Under the pieces are notes generated by a model, which saw only the letters and a list, made by a program, of their open reading frames with translations, did not search any database and was not told the DNA's origin. A program made the position numbers and the translations under genes. 64,000 nt of DNA, taken from assembly GCF_018070465.1 (NCBI RefSeq), contig NZ_JAGPXT010000003.1, forward strand, positions 248,001 through 312,000, read 5' to 3'. The stretch comes from Micromonospora sp. C95. GTDB lineage: Bacteria; Actinomycetota; Actinomycetes; Mycobacteriales; Micromonosporaceae. Of this stretch, positions 17,523-26,598 are shown one piece after another. Within the stretch, counting starts at the first letter, position 1; each line of letters begins with the position of its first letter.

Positions 17523-19145
17523 TTACCACTGCTTGCGGTGGTCGAGTCGGACGGCGCGCAGCACGACGTCGTCGACGTGGTGCGTGCTGATCGCCCCCGG
17601 GGGACGCGGGCGGGTCTCGTTCACGTCGATGCGCCAGTCGTCCGAAGCCGCGATCTCGGCGGCGATCTCGTCGATGCCGACGTACGCCTCCGGGTCGTAC
17701 ATGCGGGTCTGCTCGCCGGGATCCGACGGCTGCTGCAGCCAGGTCAGGTCGTGACCGACGACGAGCAGCGTCCCACCGACGGCCACGGCGTCGAGCAGGT
17801 TGCGCAGTCCGCGACGCTCGGGGGTGCGCTGGAACGAACCGTACTGCAGGGAGACGAGGTCGTAGGTCTCGCCCGCGAAGGCGGCGGAGTCGTTGGCGTC
17901 GCGGTGCAGCGTACGCACGTCGAGCCCGCGACGGTCCGCTTCGGCCCGAATGCGGTCGAGTGCCCTGCTGGAGACGTCGGAGGCGGTCACCCGCCAGCCC
18001 CGTTCGGCCAGCCAGAGCGCGTCGGCTCCCTCACCCGCGCCGACGTCGAGCGCCCGCCCGGGGGGTAGGTCCGTCGCCTCCGCCACGAGGGTGCCGTTCG
18101 GGTTGGCACTCCAGATGCGTTCCTGGTCCCCGTAGCGGCTGTCCCACTCGATCTCGACGCCGGAGGGACGAGCACCCGCCGTGGTGTCCTCGGCGGCGAG
18201 GCTGAAGGCGATCTGGGCGCCGATCCAGCTACCGTTGGCGGCGGACTGCAGGACCTGGGCGCTCGGATCGGTCAGGTTCCCGGCGGCGAAGACGCCCGCC
18301 ACACTGGTACGTCCGGTGGCGTCGACCGCGACGAGGTCACCGAGTCCGCTGGGGTGCGCGGTGGTGTCGATGCCGAGCCCGGCGAGCATCTCGACCCGGG
18401 GACGGAACCGGCCCCCGGTGAGGATCGCGTCGGCTGGCAGGCTGCGGCCGTCGGCCAGCTCGACGATGAGTGACCCGGCCGGGTCGCCGTCGGCCACCCG
18501 GCGCACCGCACCCTCGGCCACCGGGACCCCGGAGGCGACGAGGGCCTGCACCGCGGCCGGGTCGATCCCCGTCGCGTCGTGCAGCACCACGGTCAACCGG
18601 TCGGTCAGGTGCCGCATCAGCTGGGTCGGGTGCAGTCCCATCGGCGTCGTGACGATCTGCACGACCCGCAGGTCACGAACCTCCCAACCATGACAGAACG
18701 GACAGTTGAACACCTGACGGCCCCAACGCTCGCCGAGTCCCTCGATGTCGGGAAGCTCATCGACGATGCCGGTCGCGACCAGCACCCGGCGGGCGACGAG
18801 ACCGTGGCCGCCCGAGAGCGCGAGGTGGAACCCGTCGTCCTCCTTCCGCACCGTCAGGACACGGCCGGTGAGGACGTTGCCACCATAGCTACGGACCTCT
18901 GCCCGCCCGATGGCCCGCATCGCCTCGGGCGGGGTGCCCTCGCGTCCGAGGTAGCCGTGCATGTGCGCGGCCGGCGCGTTCCGCGGCGTGCCGTCGTCGA
19001 CGACGATGACCGAGCGTCGCTGACGAGCGAGTTGCAGCGCGGCCGCGAGACCGGCCGCCGATCCGCCGATGACGGCGACATCGCACCTGCGGACGATGCT
19101 CTGGTGCGGTGCGTGGTCGGAGGCCCCGTGGGCATGATCTGTCAT
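17523..19145 (-). CDS. bifunctional FAD-dependent oxidoreductase / SAM-dependent methyltransferase
   Basis: 540 residues from ATG 19145. Residues about 20-320 form a thioredoxin-reductase-like flavoprotein: FAD motif GGSAAG at 27-32, redox pair CPFC at 148-151, and a second dinucleotide region ending GVFAAGNLTDPS. Residues about 330-540 form a class I methyltransferase with motif I LDVGAGEG at 366-373. Such fusions are known in actinomycetes but the substrate is unclear; the CPFC pair suggests a thiol/disulfide step coupled to methyl transfer. It is divergent from an XRE-cupin regulator with two palindromes between them. Confidence 0.9.
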   Translation of the reverse strand: MTDHAHGASDHAPHQSIVRRCDVAVIGGSAAGLAAALQLARQRRSVIVVDDGTPRNAPAAHMHGYLGREGTPPEAMRAIGRAEVRSYGGNVLTGRVLTVRKEDDGFHLALSGGHGLVARRVLVATGIVDELPDIEGLGERWGRQVFNCPFCHGWEVRDLRVVQIVTTPMGLHPTQLMRHLTDRLTVVLHDATGIDPAAVQALVASGVPVAEGAVRRVADGDPAGSLIVELADGRSLPADAILTGGRFRPRVEMLAGLGIDTTAHPSGLGDLVAVDATGRTSVAGVFAAGNLTDPSAQVLQSAANGSWIGAQIAFSLAAEDTTAGARPSGVEIEWDSRYGDQERIWSANPNGTLVAEATDLPPGRALDVGAGEGADALWLAERGWRVTASDVSSRALDRIRAEADRRGLDVRTLHRDANDSAAFAGETYDLVSLQYGSFQRTPERRGLRNLLDAVAVGGTLLVVGHDLTWLQQPSDPGEQTRMYDPEAYVGIDEIAAEIAASDDWRIDVNETRPRPPGAISTHHVDDVVLRAVRLDHRKQW

Positions 19146-19161
19146 GAGACCAGCGTAGGAA

Positions 19162-19201
19162 CACCTGGCGGCAGGTGAAAGGCAGGTTGCGAAATTCGCA
19201 A
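19162..19201. promoter_or_regulatory. two palindromes in the XRE-cupin / flavin-methyltransferase gap
   Basis: CACCTG-GCGG-CAGGTG (19162-19177) and TTGCGAA-A-TTCGCAA (19187-19201) are both perfect inverted repeats inside a 76-base divergent gap. The second, with 7-bp arms, is the better operator candidate; the XRE-cupin regulator is the likely binder. Confidence 0.55.
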
Positions 19202-19221
19202 GACACCCGCATGCTGGAAAG

Positions 19222-19779
19222 ATGAACGACCGCAGCGACGTAGAGCGTCTGGCGCGCACCCGGCTGCGAAGCATCCGCACCACGCTCGGCTATTCCCTCG
19301 ACGAACTCGCCGAACGCACCAACCTCAGCCCGTCGACGATCAGCCGGGTCGAAACGGGCAAACGCACACTCAGCCTCGACGTGCTCGTCCCCTTGGCCAA
19401 CGCGCTACAGGTAAGCCTCGACGTCCTCTTCGAGGCAACCAGCGACGAGGACGTGGTGATCCGCCCCGTGCAGCACCGTTCGGGTTCGCGCACCACGTGG
19501 CCCCTGAGCCGCCTCGACGGGCGCACCATGGCCATGAAGGTCCGCTTGGAGCCTGAGGCGACGATGCCGACCCAGCGGGTCCATCCGGGGTACGACTGGC
19601 TTCTGGTGCTCGAAGGCAGAGTGCTGCTGTGGCTCGGCGAGCGGCACATCGAGGTCGAAAAGGGCGAAGCAGCCGAATTCTCGACCATGACACCACACTC
19701 GATGACAGCACTTGACGGACCGGCCGAACTGATCATGATTTTCGACCGCGAGGGGCAGCGCGCACATCTGCACCAGTGA
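19222..19779 (+). CDS. XRE-cupin transcriptional regulator
   Basis: 185 residues. The helix-turn-helix is at about 12-68 (SLDELAERTNLSPSTISRVE). A small cupin barrel follows at about 100-175, with HPGYDWLLVLEGRVLLWLGE and a TMTPHSMTA strand. Proteins of this two-domain type sense small molecules through the cupin and usually control the neighbouring gene. Here the neighbour is the divergent flavin reductase-methyltransferase fusion. Confidence 0.93.
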   Translation: MNDRSDVERLARTRLRSIRTTLGYSLDELAERTNLSPSTISRVETGKRTLSLDVLVPLANALQVSLDVLFEATSDEDVVIRPVQHRSGSRTTWPLSRLDGRTMAMKVRLEPEATMPTQRVHPGYDWLLVLEGRVLLWLGERHIEVEKGEAAEFSTMTPHSMTALDGPAELIMIFDREGQRAHLHQ

Positions 19780-19897
19780 GCGTGAATCGTGGCGCTGGCC
19801 GTGACAGCCGTTGGGCGGCGGCCGACGGACCCTGAAGTCCGAACCGCACCCGACATCCGGTGTCCGCTGCCTGCGGCGAAGGGTATGCCTGAACGGT

Positions 19898-20446
19898 TCA
19901 GTTACGGCTGGCATAGAGGTATACGGTGACCGCACCGGGTGCGTCGAGGTCGACCAGGAGCGCTCGATGTGTGCCGTCTGCTAGTGGCTGCTCCTCGTCG
20001 AGGCCGGCGATGGTCGTGGCGGTTTCGGGATCCCACGTGTTCCCGCCACCGACGTTGTGCGTGGCGTCGACTGCCCGAAGCCCTGGTACGAGAGCCGTCG
20101 TGAAATTCGCCGTGGCGACGAAGGCGTCGAGTTCGGAGCGGGGCATGCGGAACTTGGCCGAGAGTTGGGTTTCCAGGCCGTTGCGGTACACCGCGACGAG
20201 CAGCACGCTGCCGGGTGGCAGGGTCACCTGAGCGATGGCTTCCACCTGGGCCGCGCTGGCGATCTCCGGCCCGGACTGCACGGGGAGCAGGTCTACGCCG
20301 TCGCTGCCGACGGACAGCCCCACCACACCGCAGGCGATCAACGACAGGAGCAGACTCACGCACGCGAACACGAGGGCGATCGTGCCTCTCCGATCATGCG
20401 TCCGCGGCGCAGTGGTCTCGATCACGGCCAACACGATACGGCGCAC
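19898..20446 (-). CDS. membrane-anchored secreted protein of unknown function
   Basis: About 182 residues; the start is uncertain, since GTG codons at 20446, 20434 and 20425 are all in frame. A single hydrophobic segment (ALVFACVSLLLSLIACGVVGL) at about 25-45 anchors or exports the protein. The rest is a soluble extracytoplasmic domain of about 130 residues containing PPGSVLLVAVYRNGLE and a C-terminal strand VTVYLYAS. Cys in LIACG could be a lipobox Cys. No family is recognised. It is divergent from the signal-peptidase-like lipoprotein gene. Confidence 0.6.
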   Translation of the reverse strand: MRRIVLAVIETTAPRTHDRRGTIALVFACVSLLLSLIACGVVGLSVGSDGVDLLPVQSGPEIASAAQVEAIAQVTLPPGSVLLVAVYRNGLETQLSAKFRMPRSELDAFVATANFTTALVPGLRAVDATHNVGGGNTWDPETATTIAGLDEEQPLADGTHRALLVDLDAPGAVTVYLYASRN

Positions 20447-20529
20447 GCTACGTCGGTACGCCGGTAGCCAGACTGGAGTCGGCGTCCGGCGGACCGCATG
20501 GCGCCGCCGCTTCTGGCAGGATCCGTCGG

Positions 20530-21051
20530 ATGCGCAGACTGATGGTGCTCCTTCTCGTGATGGCTGTTGCCGGCTGCGGCGACGGTGACTCGACCGAGAC
20601 GGGAGCCACCGAACAGTTCACCCAGGGCGGCGTCAGTATGGAGCCGACGGTCAAGGCCGGCCAGGTTGTCACCGCACGGACAGTCACCGGCACGTACGAG
20701 GCACGGCGCGGCGATGTCGTGCTGTTCCGCTCCCCCGGCGATCTCTGGGGTGACCGTCAGGCGCCGCTGCTCAAACGCGTCGTCGCGGCCGGCGGCGAAA
20801 CCATCGCCTGCTGCGACACCTCGGGCAAGGTGACGGTCGACGGTAAGCCGTTGGCCGAGCCATACGTGACTGAGGACGCATCGCTCGACGAGCCGCCGAA
20901 CCCGAACTACTGCGGGCCGCGCCGGTTCGCCGCGGTTACCGTGCCGGCCGACTCCGTCTTTCTCATGGGCGATAGTCGCGCCCGGTCGAACGACTCCCGG
21001 TGTGCCGGTCCGGTGCCGGTGTCGTCGGTCTTCGCCGTAATGGTCGACTGA
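20530..21051 (+). CDS. S26-family signal peptidase with a lipoprotein-type N-terminus
   Basis: 173 residues. The N-terminus is a short signal ending in the lipobox VAGC (Cys about 16) instead of a normal signal-anchor helix. The catalytic blocks of type I signal peptidase are all present: GVSMEPT (nucleophile Ser about 36), RRGDVVLF, LLKRVVAAGGE (base Lys about 82) and VFLMGDSRARSNDSR. It should therefore be an active serine/lysine protease held on the outer face of the membrane by lipid. Such anchoring is unusual for signal peptidase I, so it may be a specialised protease rather than the housekeeping enzyme. Confidence 0.85.
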   Translation: MRRLMVLLLVMAVAGCGDGDSTETGATEQFTQGGVSMEPTVKAGQVVTARTVTGTYEARRGDVVLFRSPGDLWGDRQAPLLKRVVAAGGETIACCDTSGKVTVDGKPLAEPYVTEDASLDEPPNPNYCGPRRFAAVTVPADSVFLMGDSRARSNDSRCAGPVPVSSVFAVMVD

Positions 21052-21143
21052 CAGCGCACCCGACACCAGCCACGAACGTACCGAGGTGGCCGACGGTAAG
21101 CGCTCGGACGGCGGCAGAAGAGAGCGCGGACCCCTCGGCACAG

Positions 21144-21554
21144 TCAGATCCTGAGGCGTTCGATCAACGTCTCGATGTTGGGCGCAACCTCGATCCAGTC
21201 CGCCGTTGTGCTGAGGTAGATCACCGACGGGTCGGCCAAGGAAGGTCTGTAGTCCAACGCGAACGGCTGGTCGGGGCCGAGGTCACCGATCAGGAGAGAC
21301 TGGTCAGGATCCACGTCGCCAGGCGGGCGCTGCCGGTCCGGCTGACCGAGATAGAACCCGCGATAGTCCTCCGGCATGTCGTCGAGCCAGCGCCTGTTGG
21401 CCGTCATCCGACTCAAGGGAAGGAATTGTGGGACTACCGCGTCATCGCCGAAGACTTCGCGGTACATCGAGGACGAGCGGTCTGGAGCTACCCACCGACC
21501 CTGCTGCACCGCACGGAGGAGCACAGACGGGACCGGCAAGCCGTCGATGATCAT
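21144..21554 (-). CDS. SMI1/KNR4 (SUKH)-like protein
   Basis: About 136 residues from ATG 21554; a longer frame begins at 21602 and the start is uncertain. The pattern MYREVFGDD, PQFLPLSRM, QPFALDYRP, VIYLS and a final WIEVAPNIETLIERL matches the SUKH fold as I know it. SUKH proteins act as immunity proteins in polymorphic toxin systems or as regulators of unknown type. No toxin gene is adjacent. The next gene upstream on the same strand is a macro-domain gene. Confidence 0.6.
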   Translation of the reverse strand: MIIDGLPVPSVLLRAVQQGRWVAPDRSSSMYREVFGDDAVVPQFLPLSRMTANRRWLDDMPEDYRGFYLGQPDRQRPPGDVDPDQSLLIGDLGPDQPFALDYRPSLADPSVIYLSTTADWIEVAPNIETLIERLRI

Positions 21555-21627
21555 GTCGCCATCGTCGGCGCGCCGTACGGTCCCCACAAGTCTTCGACGC
21601 ACACCATCAGCGGCAGACCCGGATGGG

Positions 21628-22137
21628 TCAGCCTGTGGCGGTCACTGCGGCTTGTAAGTGCTTTCGGGTGTCTTCGTTGAAGGCGACGAGTCGTACCCGT
21701 TGGACGTTTGTCGGCGTGGATCTGATCGTGGCTATGGCGATTCGGGCGGCCTGGTCGGCGGGGAAGCCGTACACGCCGGTGGCGATTGCCGGGAAGGCGA
21801 CGCTGCGGGCGCCGAGTTCGTCGGCGACCTGCAGGCTCCGGCGGTAGCAGGAGGCCAGCACGTCGGCCTCGCCGTGGTCGCCGCCTTCCCAGACCGGTCC
21901 GACAGCATGGATGATGTGCCGCACCGGTGGGTCGAGGTCGAACGCCGGGGTGGCCATCGCGTCGCCCGGCTCGCAGGGGCCGATCGCACCCCCGGCCTGC
22001 GCCAGCCGAGGCCCGGCAGCGCGGTGGACCGCGCCGTCGACACCGCCGCCGCCGAGCAGTGACTCGTTCGCGGCCGTGACGATGGCGTCCACGTCCTCCC
22101 GGGTGATGTCACCCAGCACAGTCTCGATCACGGCCAC
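21628..22137 (-). CDS. macro-domain protein, O-acetyl-ADP-ribose deacetylase-like
   Basis: 169 residues from GTG 22137, chosen because CCAGGA lies seven bases upstream. The ADP-ribose-binding motifs are intact: [20 protein letters not shown] and [13 protein letters not shown], with [10 protein letters not shown] between them, as in YmdB/MacroD-type hydrolases. These remove ADP-ribose or O-acetyl-ADP-ribose. Near a SUKH and a DUF4304-like gene it could protect against ADP-ribosylating toxins, but a housekeeping role is equally likely. Confidence 0.92.
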   Translation of the reverse strand: MAVIETVLGDITREDVDAIVTAANESLLGGGGVDGAVHRAAGPRLAQAGGAIGPCEPGDAMATPAFDLDPPVRHIIHAVGPVWEGGDHGEADVLASCYRRSLQVADELGARSVAFPAIATGVYGFPADQAARIAIATIRSTPTNVQRVRLVAFNEDTRKHLQAAVTATG

Positions 22138-22420
22138 AGCAGGATCCTGGCACACCCGACGAGGGGCCGGCCCAACGGTCCCCAAGCGGCTACCCGATTC
22201 TGACAAGGCGGACGCACTCGCCGGGGCCAGTCTCCTCGCTGCTCCAACGGCCTCGAGCTGAGCCGAAGTGCCGCAAGGACACGGTCGCGATCGCTGGCAG
22301 CCGTCACACAGGGAGTCTGACCGACGGTCGATGGCCCCGCCTCCTCCGTTCGGCGGTGCACAGGCTTGCGGCCACCCCCCTCTCTGGGCCGGAGGGCGCT
22401 TCGGTGACGACAATGTCCGC

Positions 22421-23137
22421 GTGTCCAGGAGCAAGGAGATCAACCGGTCGATCACGGCGGCGGCCGGGTCTGCTTTACGTCCGCTCGGCCTTCTGCAGAA
22501 GGGGCGGTCGCGGACGTGGTACGACGATCGCGCCTGGTGGTTGATCATCGCGGAGTTCCAGCCGAGTCACAACCCGGGCACCTACCTCAACGTGAGTGCC
22601 ATGTGGCTCTGGGTGGAGCGCGACCATTGGGCATTCGATGAAGGCTCACGGTTGTACTGGCGCGACGATGGATCCTTCGTCACCCGGCCGCCCGTCGGTG
22701 AACCTGGCTGGAGCGAACACGTCGGCTTTGTGAAACCTGACCAGTTCTTCCGGGACATCACCGTGACCGCCGGAGTTGCTGCCGCTCGGATCGCCGAACT
22801 CCGCGCGCAGTTTCCCCACGTCGGCGCCGTTGCCGAAAGCTTGACGTCCCGTACCACCAGGCCGGACGAGTCGCCCTTGTGGCACGCCTACCACGCCGGC
22901 GTGGCAGCCGCCATCTGTGGTGATGTGACGCAGGCCAGGCGCCAGCTCACGCGCGTGGTGCCAGCCGACCCGGCAGCAGGTTGGCAACGATCTCTGGCTG
23001 CACAGGCGTCGGAGCTACTGGGCCTCCTGGACGATCGCGTCGCACTACGCGAACGCCTGATCCAGACGGTCAGCCAGACCAGGCAACGGCTGAAGCTGCC
23101 AGTAGCAGCATCCGGTTGGGACGAGACTGGATTCTGA
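22421..23137 (+). CDS. DUF4304-like protein
   Basis: About 238 residues from GTG 22421; the ribosome-binding site is weak. The N-terminal part ([57 protein letters not shown]) is the core of DUF4304: a helix then an antiparallel sheet that begins with a conserved aromatic. The C-terminal 90 residues are helical and resemble a TPR-like tail. The function is unknown; DUF4304 genes are often found with toxin-immunity genes. A 283-base gap upstream, toward the macro gene, shows nothing else. Confidence 0.6.
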   Translation: MSRSKEINRSITAAAGSALRPLGLLQKGRSRTWYDDRAWWLIIAEFQPSHNPGTYLNVSAMWLWVERDHWAFDEGSRLYWRDDGSFVTRPPVGEPGWSEHVGFVKPDQFFRDITVTAGVAAARIAELRAQFPHVGAVAESLTSRTTRPDESPLWHAYHAGVAAAICGDVTQARRQLTRVVPADPAAGWQRSLAAQASELLGLLDDRVALRERLIQTVSQTRQRLKLPVAASGWDETGF

Positions 23138-23309
23138 GCCGGCACGCGGCTCTCGGCGGTCCGAGACGCTCGTGCACCGCCAGCAAGCGCGACCGTCTCC
23201 CGGTCAGCCGGCGCCCACGAACGGCGGCACGTGCGTACACCCGGTCGCTGTTGCCCGTCGCGGTGGGCCAGGTGGCTCGGACAGCGCGGGCTTGGTTGAT
23301 CATTGAGCG

Positions 23310-24305
23310 GTGCTGAACCCTGCCGTGCCACCGGCCGACCCGGGTGCGTTCTCGTTGGCCGTTCCGCCGCTGTTTGCCGCCCTGGCTCCGGCGCGGAGCA
23401 TCCTCATCGCCGGTGCGGGCGGTGGGTTCGACGTGTACGCCGGCCTGCCCTTGGCGTTCGCCCTGTGGCACCGCGGCGCGCAGGTGCACCTGGCCAACCT
23501 GTCCTTCTCCCAGCTGGAGTTGATCGACCGTGCCGCGTGGGTAGCGGAGCACGTCGCGGCAGTGCAGCCGGACACCACCAGCCCGGACTGGTACTTCCCC
23601 GAACGGACGCTCGCCCGGTGGCTGGCGGCTCAGCAGCTGCCGTCGACCGTGTACGCCTTTGCGCCGCTCGGTGTCCAGCCGGTGCGGGCGGCGTACCGGT
23701 ACCTGGTCGAACAGCTCGACATCGACGCGGTGGTGCTGGTCGATGGCGGCACCGATGTCCTGCTGCGCGGCGACGAGGGCGATCTCGGCACCCCGGTGGA
23801 GGACATCACCAGTCTGGCCGCCGTGGCCGCGCTGGACGTGCCAGTCAAGCTGGTGACCAGTCTCGGCTTCGGTATCGACGCCTACGACGGCGTCAACCAC
23901 GTTCAGGTGCTGGAGAACCTCGCCGCACTCGACCGTGACGGCGGCTACCTCGGTGCCCTGTCCATCCCCGGATCGAGCCGGGAGGCGGCGCTGTACCGCG
24001 ATGCCGTCGCCGACGCCCAAGCCGCCACCCCGGACCGGCCCAGCATCGTCCAAGGACAGATCGCCGCCGCCACCAGCGGCAAGTTCGGAGACGTCCGCTT
24101 CACCCGGCGCACCGGCGGCGGCGACCTGTTCGTCAACCCGCTGATGGCGATCTACTTCACCGTCAGCCTCGACAAACTCGCCGCCCGATGCCTCTACCTC
24201 GACCGCATCGAGAACACCGTCGGCAGACGACAGGTCATCACGCGCATCCAAACGTTCCGCGACGAACTCCTCAACGCCCGCGTCCCCCGCGCATTCCCCC
24301 ACTGA
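23310..24305 (+). CDS. DUF1152 domain protein
   Basis: 331 residues from GTG 23310. The N-terminal glycine-rich strand SILIAGAGGGFDVYAGLPLA is the conserved nucleotide-like motif of DUF1152. VVLVDGGTDVLLRGDE and TSLGFGIDAYDGVNH are other family blocks. The fold is Rossmann-like, so it may bind a nucleotide or sugar nucleotide, but the activity is not established. The gene appears monocistronic and convergent with the SRPBCC gene. Confidence 0.8.
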   Translation: MLNPAVPPADPGAFSLAVPPLFAALAPARSILIAGAGGGFDVYAGLPLAFALWHRGAQVHLANLSFSQLELIDRAAWVAEHVAAVQPDTTSPDWYFPERTLARWLAAQQLPSTVYAFAPLGVQPVRAAYRYLVEQLDIDAVVLVDGGTDVLLRGDEGDLGTPVEDITSLAAVAALDVPVKLVTSLGFGIDAYDGVNHVQVLENLAALDRDGGYLGALSIPGSSREAALYRDAVADAQAATPDRPSIVQGQIAAATSGKFGDVRFTRRTGGGDLFVNPLMAIYFTVSLDKLAARCLYLDRIENTVGRRQVITRIQTFRDELLNARVPRAFPH

Positions 24306-24432
24306 ACACCCGAAGGGTCGGCCGCCGGTACGACAGGTGGCACCGGAAGACCGGAGTTGCTGTGGACGACCAGCACGGGCCTCCCGCGTCCATCATCCAC
24401 GGACCCGTCGGGCCGGAATCCAGTACGCGCTT

Positions 24433-24921
24433 TCACCGCCGGTGCTGACGGGGGCGTCCGGGTCGCAGGGCCGCGTCAAGGCCGTTCAGTCGCAGTACGC
24501 TCCCGCCGCGCAGGTGCGCCAGGTCCGCACTGCCGTCCCCCGTGCATTTGACAAAGGTCACCTGCTCGGTCCAGTCCAGGCGGGTTCCGTCCGCCTCGGC
24601 GTCGAGTCGGACGGTGACCAGCGAGGTCCATCGCAGTTCGTCGTCGACGACGGCCTCGTAGCCGTAGACGATCCGGTGGGTACCCGCGATGTCGATGTAC
24701 CGCGACCGGTACGCCAACCGCTCGGGCGCCGTGTCCAGCCCGGTGAAGGTGCTGCGCGCCGTCTCGCCGCCGCCCACCCGGAAGTCGTGCTCGTACGAGG
24801 CTCCGCTGCCGGGGAGCCGGAACCACCGTTGTCTGATCGTGGTGTCGGCGAACGCCCTGAAGACCTCGCCCGGCGGCACGTCGAGGTGCCGCGAGATCGT
24901 GAACGTGTCGTGCCGGACCAT
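24433..24921 (-). CDS. SRPBCC/AHSA1-like START-domain protein
   Basis: 162 residues with AGCGGGAGGAAC before the ATG. HLDVPPGEVFRAFADTTIRQRWF begins the helix-grip fold; GGGETARSTFTGLDT and RLDWTEQVTFVK are typical central and late strands. Such proteins bind hydrophobic ligands in a cavity and are often controlled by ArsR or HxlR regulators. The divergent HxlR gene with inverted repeats in between makes regulation likely. Confidence 0.88.
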   Translation of the reverse strand: MVRHDTFTISRHLDVPPGEVFRAFADTTIRQRWFRLPGSGASYEHDFRVGGGETARSTFTGLDTAPERLAYRSRYIDIAGTHRIVYGYEAVVDDELRWTSLVTVRLDAEADGTRLDWTEQVTFVKCTGDGSADLAHLRGGSVLRLNGLDAALRPGRPRQHRR

Positions 24922-24996
24922 GCCGTTCCTCCCGCTGTCACGGCCACACAGGAGATGGCCGCACGCCAGTTACGATCAGTAAGAAACGTACGTCCA

Positions 24997-25045
24997 CCGG
25001 ACTTAATCCGGCTTTCCAATACGCACTTTGAAGTCAGCTACTGAC
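24997..25045. promoter_or_regulatory. two inverted repeats in the HxlR/SRPBCC divergent gap
   Basis: CCGGA-CTTAA-TCCGG (24997-25011) and GTCAG-CTA-CTGAC (25033-25045) are perfect 5-bp inverted repeats in an AT-richer stretch of the 144-base divergent region. Either could be the HxlR operator; the second lies 20 bases before the HxlR start. Confidence 0.4.
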
Positions 25046-25065
25046 AGAAGAGGAACCAAAGAGCC

Positions 25066-25491
25066 ATGACAAGCTCCCTTGGTGCCGGACTCGCACGGCG
25101 CGGAGTCGCGCCGGACTGCGTACAGACGATCGAACTCGTCCGTGACGTACTGGCGCGGGTCGGCGACAAGTGGACGTTACTGACCATCACGGCCCTGACC
25201 CCCGGTCCGCTGCGCTTCACCGCACTACACGAGCACGTAGCCGGCATCTCCCAACGGATGCTCAGCCAGACGCTGCGCGCCCTCACCCGCGACGGGTTGG
25301 TTACCCGATCCGCATACCCGCAAGTACCTCCACGGGTGGAATATGCCCTGACGCCACTCGGCCGCTCAATGAGCGAGGCCGTGGACGAACTCGTGCGCTG
25401 GGTCCGCGACCACCAGCGCGACATCACCCGGAACCGCGACGAATTCGACCAGGCATCCACCGCAAAAACGACCAACCCGCCGTACGCGTAG
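25066..25491 (+). CDS. HxlR-family transcriptional regulator
   Basis: 141 residues with AAGAGGAAC upstream of ATG. It has a Cys at the start of helix 1 (APDCVQTIELVRDVLARVGDKW), the winged helix (FTALHEHVAGISQRMLSQTL, RALTRDGLVTRS) and the typical wing PPRVEYALTPLG. It is expected to repress itself and the divergent SRPBCC gene and to respond to a reactive compound. The second HxlR gene of the window is at 13822-14154. Confidence 0.92.
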   Translation: MTSSLGAGLARRGVAPDCVQTIELVRDVLARVGDKWTLLTITALTPGPLRFTALHEHVAGISQRMLSQTLRALTRDGLVTRSAYPQVPPRVEYALTPLGRSMSEAVDELVRWVRDHQRDITRNRDEFDQASTAKTTNPPYA

Positions 25492-25612
25492 CCGGGCACG
25501 GTCCGCGACTACGGGTGGTGCGCTGTCGGCGGTGCCAGATGCGGATGACGTTGGGTGCCGTCTAGACGGCGGCTGGTGTGCGAGATCGAACCTTGCGTGA
25601 CAGACTGCGATC

Positions 25613-26371
25613 GTGGAAGAGACGCCGAGCTTCCTTCGCCCTTTCGTACTGGCCCCATCCGACCGCCACGCGGAGCGGGAGCTGAACCTCGACTGGTACC
25701 TGCCGGATGGCGACGTGCCATGCCCCGCGGTGATCCTCGTTCATGGTGGCCCGTTGCCGCCCGGCATGAGCCCGACCCCGCGTGACTGGCCGGTCTACCG
25801 CGGCTACGGCTCGCTCCTCGCCTCCCTCGGCCCGGTCGCGGTGACCGCCGAGCATCGTCTCAGGATGGTTGTCGGCCCGGACGGACCCTGCGCGGACTAC
25901 CCCTTGGCCGCACAGGACGTCGCCGGGGCGGTAGAGCGGGTACGTGCCGACCCGCGCGTCGACCCGGAGCGGATCGCACTCTGGTTCTTCTCCGGCGGAG
26001 GGCTGCTGAGCACCGACTGGCTCCGCGAGCGGCCGGAGTGGCTGCGGGCAGTCGCCCTGACGTACCCGCTGCTGGCGCCGTTAACGGAGTGGGGCATCGA
26101 TCCTCGGTTCGCACCGGCTGCGGCGATCGGCGAGGCCGGACGGCCCGTACCGCCGATCCTGCTCACCCGGGTGGGCCTGGAGCGCCACCTGTTGGCCGAG
26201 CCGGTCGCGATGTTTCTGCAGACGGCGGGTGACAACGGGGTACCGGTCGACGTGCTCGACGTACCGAACGGGCAGCACGGGTTCGACATGCTCGACCACA
26301 CCGACGAGTCCCGGCAGGCGGTCGAGAAAGCGGCAGCCTGGATCACCGAGCGGCTCAGCGGGCAGCGGTAA
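25613..26371 (+). CDS. alpha/beta-hydrolase (esterase/peptidase-like)
   Basis: 252 residues from GTG 25613. ILVHGGPLPPG gives the oxyanion region, LWFFSGGGLLS the nucleophile elbow (G-X-S-X-G is altered to F-X-S-G-G-like spacing), and NGQHGFDML the His. The layout resembles dienelactone-hydrolase and prolyl-peptidase-like small hydrolases. No partner gene is evident. The substrate is unknown. Confidence 0.8.
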   Translation: MEETPSFLRPFVLAPSDRHAERELNLDWYLPDGDVPCPAVILVHGGPLPPGMSPTPRDWPVYRGYGSLLASLGPVAVTAEHRLRMVVGPDGPCADYPLAAQDVAGAVERVRADPRVDPERIALWFFSGGGLLSTDWLRERPEWLRAVALTYPLLAPLTEWGIDPRFAPAAAIGEAGRPVPPILLTRVGLERHLLAEPVAMFLQTAGDNGVPVDVLDVPNGQHGFDMLDHTDESRQAVEKAAAWITERLSGQR

Positions 26372-26403
26372 CCGATCCCGGCGTGACGTTCGACCACGCA
26401 GCG

Positions 26404-26598
26404 TCAGCTCAGCCCCAGATCGTGCTGTTCGAGGGCAGCCTCAATGATGTCCAGTGCTTTCGGCCCCATGCCGTGCAACCTGGCAAGCTCTGCGCGCGGC
26501 ACACCCGCGAGCTGGCGTAGGGCCGTGTAGCCGGCGGCGTTCAGCGCCCGCGTCGCGGGTGCGCTGATCTTCGGCAAAGTATCAAGGGACGAATCCAC
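26404..26598 (-). CDS. 64-residue helix-hairpin-helix protein
   Basis: MDSSLDTLPKISAPATRALN is followed by YTALRQLAGVPRAELARLHGMGPKALDII, a pair of helix-hairpin-helix motifs like the RNA polymerase alpha C-terminal domain or DisA/RuvA-type units. Standalone proteins of this kind are widespread in actinomycetes and probably bind DNA non-specifically or act as small adaptors. The gene is complete and monocistronic. Confidence 0.8.
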   Translation of the reverse strand: MDSSLDTLPKISAPATRALNAAGYTALRQLAGVPRAELARLHGMGPKALDIIEAALEQHDLGLS

